Shown here: piece by piece, positions 8,346-17,040 of the stretch
Layout: each line of letters starts with the position of its first letter
Numbering within the stretch: the first letter of the stretch is position 1
The notes under the pieces: model-generated
What the model was told of the DNA's origin: nothing
Database searches by the model: none
The model's input: the letters and a program-made list of their open reading frames with translations, nothing else
From: an uncultured Bacillota bacterium
Lineage (GTDB): Bacteria > Bacillota > Dehalobacteriia > UBA4068 > UBA4997
Reading direction: 5' to 3'
Assembly (NCBI GenBank): GCA_948907985.1
Contig: CAQWMM010000017.1
Span: forward strand, 1-40,861
Length of the DNA stretch: 40,861 bases
Made by a program: the position numbers and the translations under genes

Positions 8346-11012
8346 ATGCCCAAAAAATTTTTGATTGTAGACGGCAGTTCTCTGCTGCACCGGGCCTTTT
8401 TTGCTTTGCCGCTGCTCACCAGCCCGGCGGGGGAGTATACCAATGCGGTTTATGGCTTTATCACCATGCTGGGCAAAGTCTTGCAGAGTGAACAGCCCCA
8501 ACGGGTGGCGGTTTGTTTTGATAAGAGCCGCCACACCTTCCGTACCGAACTTTTTGCTGATTATAAAGGGCAGCGGGCCGAAACCCCCAGTGAACTTTCT
8601 CCGCAGTTTGAAAGCTGCAAACAGCTTTTGGAGGCCATGGGCATTATTTGGGAGGAGCGGGCCGGCTTTGAGGCGGACGATATTATTGGCACGCTCGCCC
8701 GTCTGGGGGCGGAGGCTGGCGATGAAATTCTGATTCTCACCGGGGATCGGGACAGCTATCAGCTGATTGGGGAAAATGTGCGCGTAATGATGACGCGCAA
8801 GGGGATCTCGGTTACAGAAATTTGGGATTTGACGGCCCTCCGGGAGCACTACGGCTTAACCCCCGTCCAGATGATCGACCTTAAGGCGCTGATGGGCGAC
8901 GCCTCGGATAATATCCCCGGGGTGGCCGGTATCGGTGAAAAAACGGCCCTCAAGCTGCTGGCGGAATATCATGACCTGGACGGCGTTTTTGCCAATATTG
9001 ACAATGTAAGCGGCAAGGCTCTGCGCGCCAAGCTGGAAAAGGGGCGGGACAGCGCGCTGCTTTCCCGTACGCTGGCGATTATTGACTGCCATATGCCGGG
9101 TTATGAGGATTTGAGCCGTTATGACTATCAACCCCGGCCTTTGTTGGAAAACCAACCGCTGATTGATTTTTATAAGCGGATGGGTTTCAGCAGCCTGTTA
9201 AAGCCCCTGACCGCGCCGGATAAACCGAAGGCTGCCCAAACAACCAAAACGGATAAGGCAGTTAAAACAGCGGAACCGACAGCGATTGACGGACGAGAGG
9301 CTGAAATGCCCGCCTATGAACTGTTGTTTATGCCGGCGGAGCTGGCGCGGCTTTTGGCGGCGGCTGAAACGCTGTATATTAACGTCTATAATGATTTTTG
9401 GGCTTTTGCCGACGCGGTCTGTTCTGAGAAGATTTATGCGGTGGACAAACAGGCGCTGTTGGCCGCGCTGGCCGAACCGGATTTTGCCGGTTGGCTGGCC
9501 GGGCGCAAAATCTGCGGCTGTGATGTTAAGCAGCTTTTAACTCTGCTGCTGCGTTATAGCGGCGTGCGGACAGCGCCGGAGGTTAAGGATTTGGCCGTGG
9601 CGGCCTATCTGCTGGACCCGGCTGCCGCCGATTATCAGGCGCACAATCTGGCCGCCAGATATCTGGGCTGGCCGGCGGTTTCCGCTGTTCAGCAAAAGCA
9701 GCTGGAGCCGGCGGCGCTGGCGGCCTATGGTATTAGCACACTCTGTGGCCTGGCCGATAAAATCTGGCAGCGCCTGGCCGAGGAAAATCTGCTTGAACTG
9801 TATAATGAAATTGAACAGCCGCTTATTCTGATTTTGGCGGAAATGGAGGCGGCGGGGATTGTCGTCAGCCGCGCCACTTTGGAGAGCCTTAACCGGGAGT
9901 TTACCAGTCAGGAAGCGGCGCATGCCGCCCGGATTTATGAGTTGGCCGGACATTCCTTTAATATTAATTCGCCCAAACAACTGGGCGAGGTTTTGTTTGC
10001 CGAGATGGGCATTGAACCGCTGAAGAAAACTAAAACCGGTTTTTCCACCAGTGTGGAGGTTCTGGAACAGCTGGCCGGTCAATATGAAATTGCCGAGCAG
10101 GTTCTGGCTTTTCGTTCGGCCTCCAAACTGCGCAGTACCTACGCGGAGGGTTTGCAAACGTTGATTGCCGAGGACGGCCGTCTGCACACCTCGTTTAACC
10201 AGACTGTAACCGCCACCGGCCGCCTGTCTTCCACCGATCCCAACTTGCAGAATATCCCGGTGCGGACGGATATGGGGCGGCGGCTGCGCAAGGCCTTTTG
10301 CGCCTCGCCGGGCTGTGTGTTGCTGGCGGCGGATTACTCGCAGATTGAACTTCGGGTGCTGGCGCATATTTCTGACGATCAGGTTTTGCAGCAAAGCTTT
10401 TTTAATAATGAAGATATTCATGCCCGCACCGCCGCCGAGGTTTTGGGTATCGACATCGGTTCGGTTACGCCGGAACAGCGGCGCAGCGCCAAGGCGGTGA
10501 ACTTTGGCATCGTCTATGGCATCAGTGATTTTGGTCTGGCCCAGGATTTGCGAATCAGCCGGGCCGAGGCCAAGGCCTATATTGACGCTTACCTGGACCG
10601 TTATGCGGGCGTGCGCCGTTATATGAAAGAAATTGTTGAGCAGGGCCGGGAGAACGGTTATGTGCAAACGCTGTGCGGCCGCAAACGCTGGCTGCCGGAT
10701 CTGCACAGCCGCAATTTTAATCTGCGCAGTTTTGCCGAGCGCACCGCGCTGAACACGCCCATCCAGGGAACGGCGGCGGATATAATCAAACTGGCGATGC
10801 TGCGGGCGGCGGCGGCCCTGCGTCAGGCCGGGCTGCAAGCGAAAATGCTTTTGCAGGTGCACGACGAGTTGATTTTTGACGTTCCCCAGGCTGAACTGCC
10901 GCAAATGAATGAATTGGTGCGCCAGGCGATGGAGGGGGCGTTTGTTCTGAAAGTTCCGCTGGTGGCGGACGCCAAGGTGGGCGAAAATTGGTATGATATG
11001 CGGAAATTATAG
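8346..11012 (+). CDS. polA: DNA polymerase I
   Basis: The protein has 888 residues. It has an N-terminal 5'-nuclease (1 to about 290, with ADDIIGTLA and GEKTALKLL), a degenerate 3'-5' exonuclease domain (about 325-500), and a C-terminal polymerase. Polymerase motif A is DYSQIELR (about 663), motif B RRSAKAVNFGIVYG (about 712-725) and motif C QVHDELIF (about 838). At the place where active exonucleases have an Asp-x-Glu pair this sequence reads YINVYNDFW, so proofreading is probably lost, as in Bacillus Pol I. It fills gaps in repair and removes Okazaki primers. AAGGAG precedes the ATG. mutM follows after 18 bp, giving a repair-gene pair. Confidence 0.97.
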   Translation: MPKKFLIVDGSSLLHRAFFALPLLTSPAGEYTNAVYGFITMLGKVLQSEQPQRVAVCFDKSRHTFRTELFADYKGQRAETPSELSPQFESCKQLLEAMGIIWEERAGFEADDIIGTLARLGAEAGDEILILTGDRDSYQLIGENVRVMMTRKGISVTEIWDLTALREHYGLTPVQMIDLKALMGDASDNIPGVAGIGEKTALKLLAEYHDLDGVFANIDNVSGKALRAKLEKGRDSALLSRTLAIIDCHMPGYEDLSRYDYQPRPLLENQPLIDFYKRMGFSSLLKPLTAPDKPKAAQTTKTDKAVKTAEPTAIDGREAEMPAYELLFMPAELARLLAAAETLYINVYNDFWAFADAVCSEKIYAVDKQALLAALAEPDFAGWLAGRKICGCDVKQLLTLLLRYSGVRTAPEVKDLAVAAYLLDPAAADYQAHNLAARYLGWPAVSAVQQKQLEPAALAAYGISTLCGLADKIWQRLAEENLLELYNEIEQPLILILAEMEAAGIVVSRATLESLNREFTSQEAAHAARIYELAGHSFNINSPKQLGEVLFAEMGIEPLKKTKTGFSTSVEVLEQLAGQYEIAEQVLAFRSASKLRSTYAEGLQTLIAEDGRLHTSFNQTVTATGRLSSTDPNLQNIPVRTDMGRRLRKAFCASPGCVLLAADYSQIELRVLAHISDDQVLQQSFFNNEDIHARTAAEVLGIDIGSVTPEQRRSAKAVNFGIVYGISDFGLAQDLRISRAEAKAYIDAYLDRYAGVRRYMKEIVEQGRENGYVQTLCGRKRWLPDLHSRNFNLRSFAERTALNTPIQGTAADIIKLAMLRAAAALRQAGLQAKMLLQVHDELIFDVPQAELPQMNELVRQAMEGAFVLKVPLVADAKVGENWYDMRKL

Positions 11013-11030
11013 TTGGGAGAGGGGATAAAA

Positions 11031-11858
11031 ATGCCGGAATTGCCGGAGGTAGAAACCGTTCGACGCAGTTTGCAGGGGTTGGTGCTGCATAAAAAAATAA
11101 CCAGGGTAGAGATTTTTAAGCCTGCGCTGCTGGCTCTGGGCGACGAGGCCGCTTTTGCCGGTCTGGCCGGGCTTGAACTGGCGGCGGTTAACCGCCGGGG
11201 CAAGTATTTGCTGTTCAGTTTGGATACGCCCCAGCCTTTGTTTTGGGTGGTGCATTTGCGCATGACGGGCAAGCTGCTTTATCACCAGCAGGGCGAGCCA
11301 TTGCAAAAGCATGATCACGCCCGCTTACAGTTTGCCGATGGCAGCGAGTTGGTTTATAACGATACCCGCGCTTTTGGCCGTTTTTGGCTGGCCGGGGACC
11401 CGGCGCAGGTCAGCGGTCTAAATTCTCTGGGGCTGGAGCCGCTGGACGCGGGATTTTCTGCCGAATATTGGCAGGAGAAAATCAAACGCCGCCCTAAATG
11501 CCAGGTTAAGGCGGCCCTGCTGGATCAACGGATGGTGGCGGGGTTAGGCAATATTTATGCCGACGAGGTGTTGTTTCAGGCCGGGGTGCATCCGGAGCGG
11601 CCTTTGGGCAGTCTGACGGCGGAGGAAAATCAGCGTCTGGCTGTGGCGATGCGGGAAATTTTGCAGGCTTCGATTGAGCAGCGGGGAACCACATTCCGAG
11701 ATTATGTGGACGGTAATAATCAAAAGGGCGGCTATCAGGAGTTTTTGCGGGTTTTCCAAAAATCCGGCCAGCCCTGCCCCAACTGCGGGCAGGCGATTGA
11801 GCGGATTAAAGTGGCGGGGCGCAGCAGCTATTTTTGCCCGCACTGCCAGACTAAATAA
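11031..11858 (+). CDS. mutM: Formamidopyrimidine-DNA glycosylase
   Basis: Fpg/MutM cuts out 8-oxoguanine and formamidopyrimidines and nicks the abasic site by beta,delta-elimination. The 275-residue product begins MPELPEVETVRR. The catalytic Pro2 and Glu3 require the start at ATG 11031; an in-frame upstream start at 11013 would bury them. The conserved lysine lies in NRRGKYLLF, the H2TH region in DQRMVAGLGNIYADEVLF, and the C-terminal zinc finger is CPNCG...CPHC (about 253-273). GAGAGGGG precedes the start. It is translationally close to polA. Confidence 0.97.
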   Translation: MPELPEVETVRRSLQGLVLHKKITRVEIFKPALLALGDEAAFAGLAGLELAAVNRRGKYLLFSLDTPQPLFWVVHLRMTGKLLYHQQGEPLQKHDHARLQFADGSELVYNDTRAFGRFWLAGDPAQVSGLNSLGLEPLDAGFSAEYWQEKIKRRPKCQVKAALLDQRMVAGLGNIYADEVLFQAGVHPERPLGSLTAEENQRLAVAMREILQASIEQRGTTFRDYVDGNNQKGGYQEFLRVFQKSGQPCPNCGQAIERIKVAGRSSYFCPHCQTK

Positions 11859-11936
11859 AATGCAAGAGGTATAGCGGCGGCTTGTCTGCTTTCATATACC
11901 AAAGGTAGAGCTTTGGATATGAAAGGGAGATTTGTC

Positions 11937-12452
11937 ATGTGGGAGCTATGCCTTTTTTTATTGCTGTTGAACTTTGACGCTTTTTTAACCGGTTTGGCTT
12001 TTGGCTTTGCCGGGGTTAAGATTACCAACCCGGCCTGCCTGCTGGTGGCGGCGCTTTCCGCTTTGTTTTTGGCGGCGGCCATGGGTTTGGGCGGCTGGCT
12101 TTTTGCCTGGCTGCCGACCGAACTTTTAAGCCGGCTGGCGCTGGTGTTTTTGCTGTTGTTTACGGTTTATTTGATTGCCAAATACTGCGGGCACGGTTCC
12201 AAATCCGGCTTGAACGGCCTTTGGCAGCGGCCGTCTGCGCTGGATAATAATGCCGATAAGCGCATAAGTCTTAGGGAGGCGGTGGCTTTGGGGGTGGCTT
12301 TGGCGCTGGATTCTCTGGCCGGCGGCCTGGCGCTGGGCATTTTGCTGGACAGCTTTTGGCTATATGCAATGCTTTCCGCCATTTTTTGCTATTATCTGCT
12401 TGCTTTGGCAAATCGTTTGGGTTATTATATTGCGGGTAATTTACAAAAATAA
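11937..12452 (+). CDS. ytaF: Sporulation membrane protein YtaF
   Basis: The 171-residue polytopic membrane protein has about six helices. The middle stretch, DNNADKRISLREAVALG then ALALDSLAGGLALG, matches the YtaF/MntP-like family. The first half starts NFDAFLTGLAFGFAGVKI, with the same Asp-Ala-x-x-x-Gly pattern. YtaF is a sporulation-associated membrane protein with no settled biochemical role; its fold resembles the Mn efflux protein MntP. The ATG at 11937 is preferred because GGGAG lies nine bases upstream; ATG 11913 has no such site. In Bacillus the order mutM-ytaF-coaE is conserved, which supports the call. Confidence 0.85.
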   Translation: MWELCLFLLLLNFDAFLTGLAFGFAGVKITNPACLLVAALSALFLAAAMGLGGWLFAWLPTELLSRLALVFLLLFTVYLIAKYCGHGSKSGLNGLWQRPSALDNNADKRISLREAVALGVALALDSLAGGLALGILLDSFWLYAMLSAIFCYYLLALANRLGYYIAGNLQK

Positions 12453-12463
12453 GTATTTTGGGA

Positions 12464-12492
12464 TTGTATTTGTTGGAAAAATAGTGTATAAT
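12464..12492 (+). promoter_or_regulatory. Sigma-A promoter for coaE
   Basis: TTGTAT (12464-12469) and TATAAT (12487-12492) are separated by 17 bp, downstream of ytaF and 78 bp before the coaE start. Confidence 0.65.
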
Positions 12493-12569
12493 GCTAAAGT
12501 ATCGTCTTAAAAAACCAGACAAAATTAAGAAAATTGTGAAAACGGAATTTCGGAGAGGAGCATTTTGGA

Positions 12570-13187
12570 GTGGCGGTTATTGGGCTTACGGGAAATATCG
12601 GCAGCGGCAAAACTACGGTTTGCCATATGTTGGCCAAGCGCGGTTGTCTGTGTCTGAATGCTGATGTGTTGGGGCACAGCGTTTCCGAGCCGGGCGGTGA
12701 AGCCTATCAGCAGCTTCGGAATAGCTTTGGGGCGGAATATTTTTCAGAGGACGGCAGGCTGCTGCGGCCGCGTATGGCAGAACTGGTGTTTAACAACCAG
12801 TGCGAATTGGCCAGGCTGAACGGTATTATTCACCCGGCGGTGCGGCGGGTGCTTTGCCAGAAAATTGCCGCCGCCCAGGCGGAGCAGCCGGACAGGGTGG
12901 TAGTTGTGGAGGCCGCTCTTTTGGTGGAGGCCGATTATCTGCCGCTGTTGGATCAGCTTTGGCTGGTTTGGGCGGACGACGACGTGCGCCTGGCGCGGGT
13001 GATGGCCAGAGATAAGTTGAGCCAGGAGCAGGCCTTGGCACGGATGAATAATCAAATGGCCCAGGCCGAAAAAGCGAAATATGCGCGCTATATTGTGCAT
13101 AATAATAGAGGACGTAAAGAATTAGCCGATGAGCTGCAAAACGTGTGGCAGCAATTTATTGCGGAAAATAGTTTTCAGGAGGAATAA
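12570..13187 (+). CDS. coaE: Dephospho-CoA kinase
   Basis: CoaE phosphorylates the 3'-hydroxyl of dephospho-CoA with ATP, the last step of coenzyme A synthesis. The 205-residue protein begins MAVIGLTGNIGSGKTTV, which holds the P-loop (GNIGSGKT, residues 8-15). The DADVLGH-like motif appears as NADVLGH, and the family's VVEAALLVEA and WADDDVRLARVMARDKLS segments are present. GTG 12570 is the start; GGAGAGGAG lies nine bases upstream. The next gene begins five bases after the stop. Confidence 0.95.
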   Translation: MAVIGLTGNIGSGKTTVCHMLAKRGCLCLNADVLGHSVSEPGGEAYQQLRNSFGAEYFSEDGRLLRPRMAELVFNNQCELARLNGIIHPAVRRVLCQKIAAAQAEQPDRVVVVEAALLVEADYLPLLDQLWLVWADDDVRLARVMARDKLSQEQALARMNNQMAQAEKAKYARYIVHNNRGRKELADELQNVWQQFIAENSFQEE

Positions 13188-13191
13188 CACA

Positions 13192-13818
13192 ATCGAAAAT
13201 CTGAAGGTTCAAACCAATACTAAACTTATAAGCCGGTGTGCGCCGCTGCCGCGGCGCCGCCGCCGAACTCTTAGCCGGCGGGGGCTGTTGATTTTGATTT
13301 TGCTGATGTCGGCGCTGGTTTTGGGCGGTCTGCTGGCCAGGCAAAAGCTGCCTTATTATATCTATCCGGTGGATTATTTTGAGATCATCAGCGCTGAGGC
13401 TGAAAGCATGGATATTGATCCCTATCTGGTGGCGGCGGTGATTAAGGCTGAAAGCAATTTTGTGGAGGACGCGGAATCTAAGGCCGGCGCGCTGGGGCTG
13501 ATGCAGCTGATGCCCTCAACGGCGGAGTGGTTGGCGGCCAAAGGCGGCTATGCCTACGAGCAAGACAGGCTTTGCGAGCCAGAATATAATATTAAGCTGG
13601 GCTGCCAGTATCTGCGCTTTTTGCTGGATTATTGGCAGTGGGACGTCTGCAAGGCGCTGGCCTCCTATAACGCCGGGCAAACCAACGTGGCGCGCTGGCT
13701 GCGGGACGGCGTCTGGGACGGTACCGGCGAAAATCTGGCGGATATTCCCTTTAATGAAACCCAAAAATATGTGGATAAGGTTTTGCGTATTTATCAGGAA
13801 TATCAGGAATTATATTAA
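13192..13818 (+). CDS. Membrane-anchored lytic transglycosylase (Slt/GH23 family), possible ATC start codon
   Basis: This enzyme cleaves glycan strands of peptidoglycan to leave 1,6-anhydro-muropeptides. After a run of arginines comes one membrane helix (ILILLMSALVLGGLLA), then the SLT domain. Catalytic Glu lies in IKAESNF, followed by GALGLMQLMPSTA and ALASYNAGQTNVARWL, the usual three motifs. The start is odd. AGGAGG (13177-13182) lies exactly nine bases before an ATC codon at 13192. No ATG, GTG or TTG sits at a workable distance. The upstream in-frame ATG at 13129 is inside coaE and has no site of its own. I therefore annotate ATC as the probable start (208 residues), with low certainty on that point. 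Confidence 0.85.
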   Translation: MENLKVQTNTKLISRCAPLPRRRRRTLSRRGLLILILLMSALVLGGLLARQKLPYYIYPVDYFEIISAEAESMDIDPYLVAAVIKAESNFVEDAESKAGALGLMQLMPSTAEWLAAKGGYAYEQDRLCEPEYNIKLGCQYLRFLLDYWQWDVCKALASYNAGQTNVARWLRDGVWDGTGENLADIPFNETQKYVDKVLRIYQEYQELY

Positions 13819-13851
13819 ATTTGTAAAAAAAATTAGATTTATATAATATAT

Positions 13852-13874
13852 TTTTTGTCGTGAAAAGACAAAAA
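13852..13874 (+). repeat. Small inverted repeat in the leader of the nicotinate phosphoribosyltransferase gene
   Basis: TTTTTGTC and GACAAAAA form a perfect 8-bp dyad around a 7-nt spacer, between a TATAAT-like box (about 13842) and the GGGGGA ribosome binding site. It could be an operator or a small RNA hairpin; function unknown. Confidence 0.45.
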
Positions 13875-13887
13875 CGGGGGAATTTGT

Positions 13888-14937
13888 ATGTCTGAACAGA
13901 AAATCAAGCTGATGAGTACGGTACAGGAGATTGATGACTTTACGCCTGGTCCGGATCGCCGTTTACATTCGGCCACCCATGAGGAGATTTTGGCCGGCGC
14001 TACCAGCGATATTTATTTTGTGAAAACGCAGGATATTTTGCAGCAGCTAAATTTAGATGACGCAGTGGTTACGGCGGAAATTTTTGGCCGCAAATCTGGG
14101 ATGTTTGTGGGGATTGAGGAGCTTTTAGCGCTGTTTAAGGAGGTTCCGGTGGATATTTGGGCCCTGCCCGAGGGCAGCGAGATGAGCCCCAAAGAGGTGG
14201 TTTGCCGGATTAAAGGGCGCTATGCTGATTTTGGCGTTTATGAAACCGCTTTGCTGGGGATTTTAGCCAGCAGCAGCGGCTGGGCGACTGCCGCCAGAGA
14301 AATTAAGGCGGCCAGTCCGGACAAGCCGGTTTCCTGCTTTGGATCGCGGCATATTCACCCGGCGGTGGCTCCGGTTATGGAGCGGGCAGCGGTGGTGGGC
14401 GGCTGCGATGCTTGCAGCTGTATTTTGGGGGCCAAGCTTTTGGGGCAATATCCCTCCGGCACCACGCCGCACGCTTTGTTTTTGACGGTTGGCGATACCG
14501 TTCAGGCCGCCGCCGCCTATGATAAATTTATGCCGGAAAACGCGCCGCGTGTGATTTTGGTGGACACTTTCCACGACGAGGTGGAGGAAGCGCTGCGCGT
14601 GGCCCGTCAAATGGGGCGGCGCTTGCAGGGCGTGCGTTTGGACACGCCCTCGGAGCGGGGCGGCGTAACCGCTGGCCTGGTAAGCGAGCTGCGCCAGCGG
14701 CTGGACGCGGAGGGTTTTGATTATGTGAAAATCTTCGTATCCGGCGGGCTGACTCCGGCGCGTGTGCAGGAACTTGCCGCCGCCGGAGCGGACGCTTTTG
14801 GCGTGGGCAGCTATATTTCTGCCGCGCCGGCCATTGACATGACAATGGATCTGAAAGAGGTCAACGGTCAGCCAGTGGCAAAGCGGGGACGGGTTCCCGG
14901 CGAAACGCCCAATCCGCGTCTGGTGAAGATGAAATAA
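13888..14937 (+). CDS. Nicotinate phosphoribosyltransferase
   Basis: The enzyme makes nicotinate mononucleotide from nicotinate and PRPP in NAD salvage. The 349-residue protein is the short form of the family. Diagnostic stretches are FGSRHIHPAVAPVMERAA (about 151-168), GGCDACSC, then VDTFHDEVEEAL and VSGGLTPARVQELAAAGADAFGVGSYI near the C-terminus, the phosphate-binding part of the barrel. GGGGGA sits nine bases before the ATG. It looks monocistronic: its own leader is upstream, and a strong terminator lies between it and the convergent thrS. Confidence 0.88.
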   Translation: MSEQKIKLMSTVQEIDDFTPGPDRRLHSATHEEILAGATSDIYFVKTQDILQQLNLDDAVVTAEIFGRKSGMFVGIEELLALFKEVPVDIWALPEGSEMSPKEVVCRIKGRYADFGVYETALLGILASSSGWATAAREIKAASPDKPVSCFGSRHIHPAVAPVMERAAVVGGCDACSCILGAKLLGQYPSGTTPHALFLTVGDTVQAAAAYDKFMPENAPRVILVDTFHDEVEEALRVARQMGRRLQGVRLDTPSERGGVTAGLVSELRQRLDAEGFDYVKIFVSGGLTPARVQELAAAGADAFGVGSYISAAPAIDMTMDLKEVNGQPVAKRGRVPGETPNPRLVKMK

Positions 14938-14943
14938 TAACAT

Positions 14944-14981
14944 AAAAAAGGGAGTTGCTATTTGGGGCAACTCCCTTTTTT
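14944..14981. terminator. Strong bidirectional terminator between the nicotinate phosphoribosyltransferase gene and thrS
   Basis: A 15-bp perfect stem (AAAAAAGGGAGTTGC against its complement) with an 8-nt loop gives a T-run on both strands. It serves the two convergent genes. Confidence 0.93.
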
Positions 14982-14993
14982 GTGCAGTTAAAT

Positions 14994-16922
14994 TTAGAAT
15001 GTTAGTCCGCGGGCGTCAGCCTCGGCTTTGGCCTGGGCGGCAAATTCGGCCACCGGCATAACCACGCTTTCCTCGCTGCCGCGCTTGCGCACTGCCAGTG
15101 CGCCGGCCTCGGCCTCTTTAGCGCCGACAACCAGAATGTAGGGTGTTTTCAGGTTGCGTGCCTCGCGGATCTTATAGCCGATTTTTTCATTGCGCAGGTC
15201 GGTTTCCACGCGCAGGCCCTGGGCTTTCAGCTGCCCGGCCACCTGCTTGGCGTATTCGTTTTGGTGTTCGGTAATCGTCAAAATTCTGGCCTGCACGGGG
15301 CTTAACCACAGCGGGAACGCGCCGGCGTAATGCTCAATCAGAATACCGATAAAACGTTCGATACTGCCAAAGCAGACGCGATGAATCATCACCGGGCGGT
15401 GTTTTTGATTGTCCTCGCCGATATAATTGATGTCGAAACGCTCCGGCATCACAAAATCCAGCTGGATGGTGCCGCACTGCCAGGTGCGCCCGATGCTGTC
15501 GGTCAGGTGGAAGTCCAGCTTAGGGCCGTAGAAAGCGCCGTCGCCCTCATTGATTTGATAGGGCATATTAATCGCGTCCATAGCGTCTTTCAGCGCTTGG
15601 GTGGCGCGCTCCCAAACCGCGTCGTCGCCGGCGTGATCCTCCGGCATGGTGGAAAGCTCCACAAAATAGCTGAAACCAAATTGTTTGTAAACCTTATCAA
15701 TCAGCTGGGTTACGCCAATAATCTCCTGGGTGATTTGTTCGGGCAGCATAAAGATGTGCGCGTCGTCCTGCCAAAAGGCGCGTACGCGCATCAGGCCGTG
15801 CAGAGCGCCGGAAAGCTCGTGGCGGTGTACCAGACCGATTTCGCCAATGCGCAGGGGCAGGTCGCGGTAGCTGTGCAGCCCCTGTTTATAAACCAAAATC
15901 CCGCCGGGGCAGTTCATCGGCTTGATTGCGTAATCCTCATCATCAATTTTGGTGAAGTACATATTTTCTTTATAGTGATCCCAATGGCCGCTGCGTTCCC
16001 AAAGCGAGCGGTTTAGGATAACCGGCGTGCGTATCTCTACATAGCCGGCCTGGCTGTGGATTTCGCGCCAGTAGGCTTCCAGTTGATTGCGCAGAACAAT
16101 GCCGTTGGGCAAAAACACCGGGAATCCCGGCCCTTCGTCAACAAAGGTGAAAAGGCCCAACTCTGCGCCCAGCTTGCGGTGGTCGCGCTTTTTGGCCTCT
16201 TCCAGGCGGAAAAGATAAGCGTCCAGTTCTTTTTTATCGGGGAAAGTGATGGCGTAAATGCGTTGGAGCATTTTGTTTTTGGAATCACCGCGCCAGTAAG
16301 CGCCGGCAAAACTCAAAATCGCCGCCGCCTTAATCAGGCCGGTAGATGGCAAATGCGGCCCGCGGCAGAGGTCGGTAAAATCGCCCTGGGTATAGGTGCT
16401 GATTGTCGCGTCTTCCGGCAGGTCGTTAATCAGAATTTGCTTGTAGCTTTCGCCGCGCGCTTTGAAGAACGCCAACGCCTCGTCGCGGCTGACCTCGGCG
16501 CGCTGAAAGGGCAAGTTTTCCTGGGCAATTTTCAGCATTTCCTGCTGGATAGGCTCCATATCCTCCGGCACAAAAACATGTGAACTGTCCACATCATAAT
16601 AAAAACCCTCTTTAATAGCCGGGCCGATGCCGAACTGTGTGTCCGGGAACAGGCGTTTAATGGCCTGCGCCATAATGTGGGCGGAACTGTGCCAGAAAAC
16701 TTTTTTGCCCTCGGCGTCGTCAAAGGTCAGGATTTGCAGCTGAAGCTCGCCCTCCAGCGGGGTGCTCAGGTCGACAATGCGTTCGCCCTCAGCGTTGCCA
16801 ATTTTGGCGGCCAGGGCTTTTTTGGCCAGTTTGCCGCTGATTGACCTGGCAATATCCATAGCCGATTGGGGTTCGGCAAATTCCCGGCTTTGCCCGTCCG
16901 GGAAAGTAACTTTTAAACTCAT
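14994..16922 (-). CDS. thrS: Threonyl-tRNA synthetase
   Basis: This class II synthetase charges tRNA-Thr. The 642-residue protein has an N-terminal TGS domain (1-62), an editing domain beginning HSSAHIMAQA with the HxxxH metal/editing histidines, and the second editing motif CRGPH. The catalytic core contains the zinc-binding Cys in MNCPGG, motif 2 around HRHELSGALHGLMRVRAF, and motif 3 HRVCFGSIERFIGILIEHY. An anticodon-binding domain occupies the last 110 residues. The upstream gap is only about 100 bp and shows a sigma-A promoter but no T-box leader, unlike many Firmicutes thrS genes. Confidence 0.97.
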   Translation of the reverse strand: MSLKVTFPDGQSREFAEPQSAMDIARSISGKLAKKALAAKIGNAEGERIVDLSTPLEGELQLQILTFDDAEGKKVFWHSSAHIMAQAIKRLFPDTQFGIGPAIKEGFYYDVDSSHVFVPEDMEPIQQEMLKIAQENLPFQRAEVSRDEALAFFKARGESYKQILINDLPEDATISTYTQGDFTDLCRGPHLPSTGLIKAAAILSFAGAYWRGDSKNKMLQRIYAITFPDKKELDAYLFRLEEAKKRDHRKLGAELGLFTFVDEGPGFPVFLPNGIVLRNQLEAYWREIHSQAGYVEIRTPVILNRSLWERSGHWDHYKENMYFTKIDDEDYAIKPMNCPGGILVYKQGLHSYRDLPLRIGEIGLVHRHELSGALHGLMRVRAFWQDDAHIFMLPEQITQEIIGVTQLIDKVYKQFGFSYFVELSTMPEDHAGDDAVWERATQALKDAMDAINMPYQINEGDGAFYGPKLDFHLTDSIGRTWQCGTIQLDFVMPERFDINYIGEDNQKHRPVMIHRVCFGSIERFIGILIEHYAGAFPLWLSPVQARILTITEHQNEYAKQVAGQLKAQGLRVETDLRNEKIGYKIREARNLKTPYILVVGAKEAEAGALAVRKRGSEESVVMPVAEFAAQAKAEADARGLTF

Positions 16923-16962
16923 ATCTTAACACCTCTTAATTAAGCTTGTTTTTTATCTTTTA

Positions 16963-16991
16963 ATTATATTATAATTCTTTCTTTTTGTCAA
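16963..16991 (-). promoter_or_regulatory. Sigma-A promoter for thrS
   Basis: On the minus strand, consensus TTGACA (16986-16991) and consensus TATAAT (16963-16968) are separated by 17 bp. The short distance to the start leaves no room for a T-box. Confidence 0.88.
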
Positions 16992-17040
16992 ATAGTGTGT
17001 TATAATTATTATAATATTTTTGCCAAAAGGAGGAAATATG

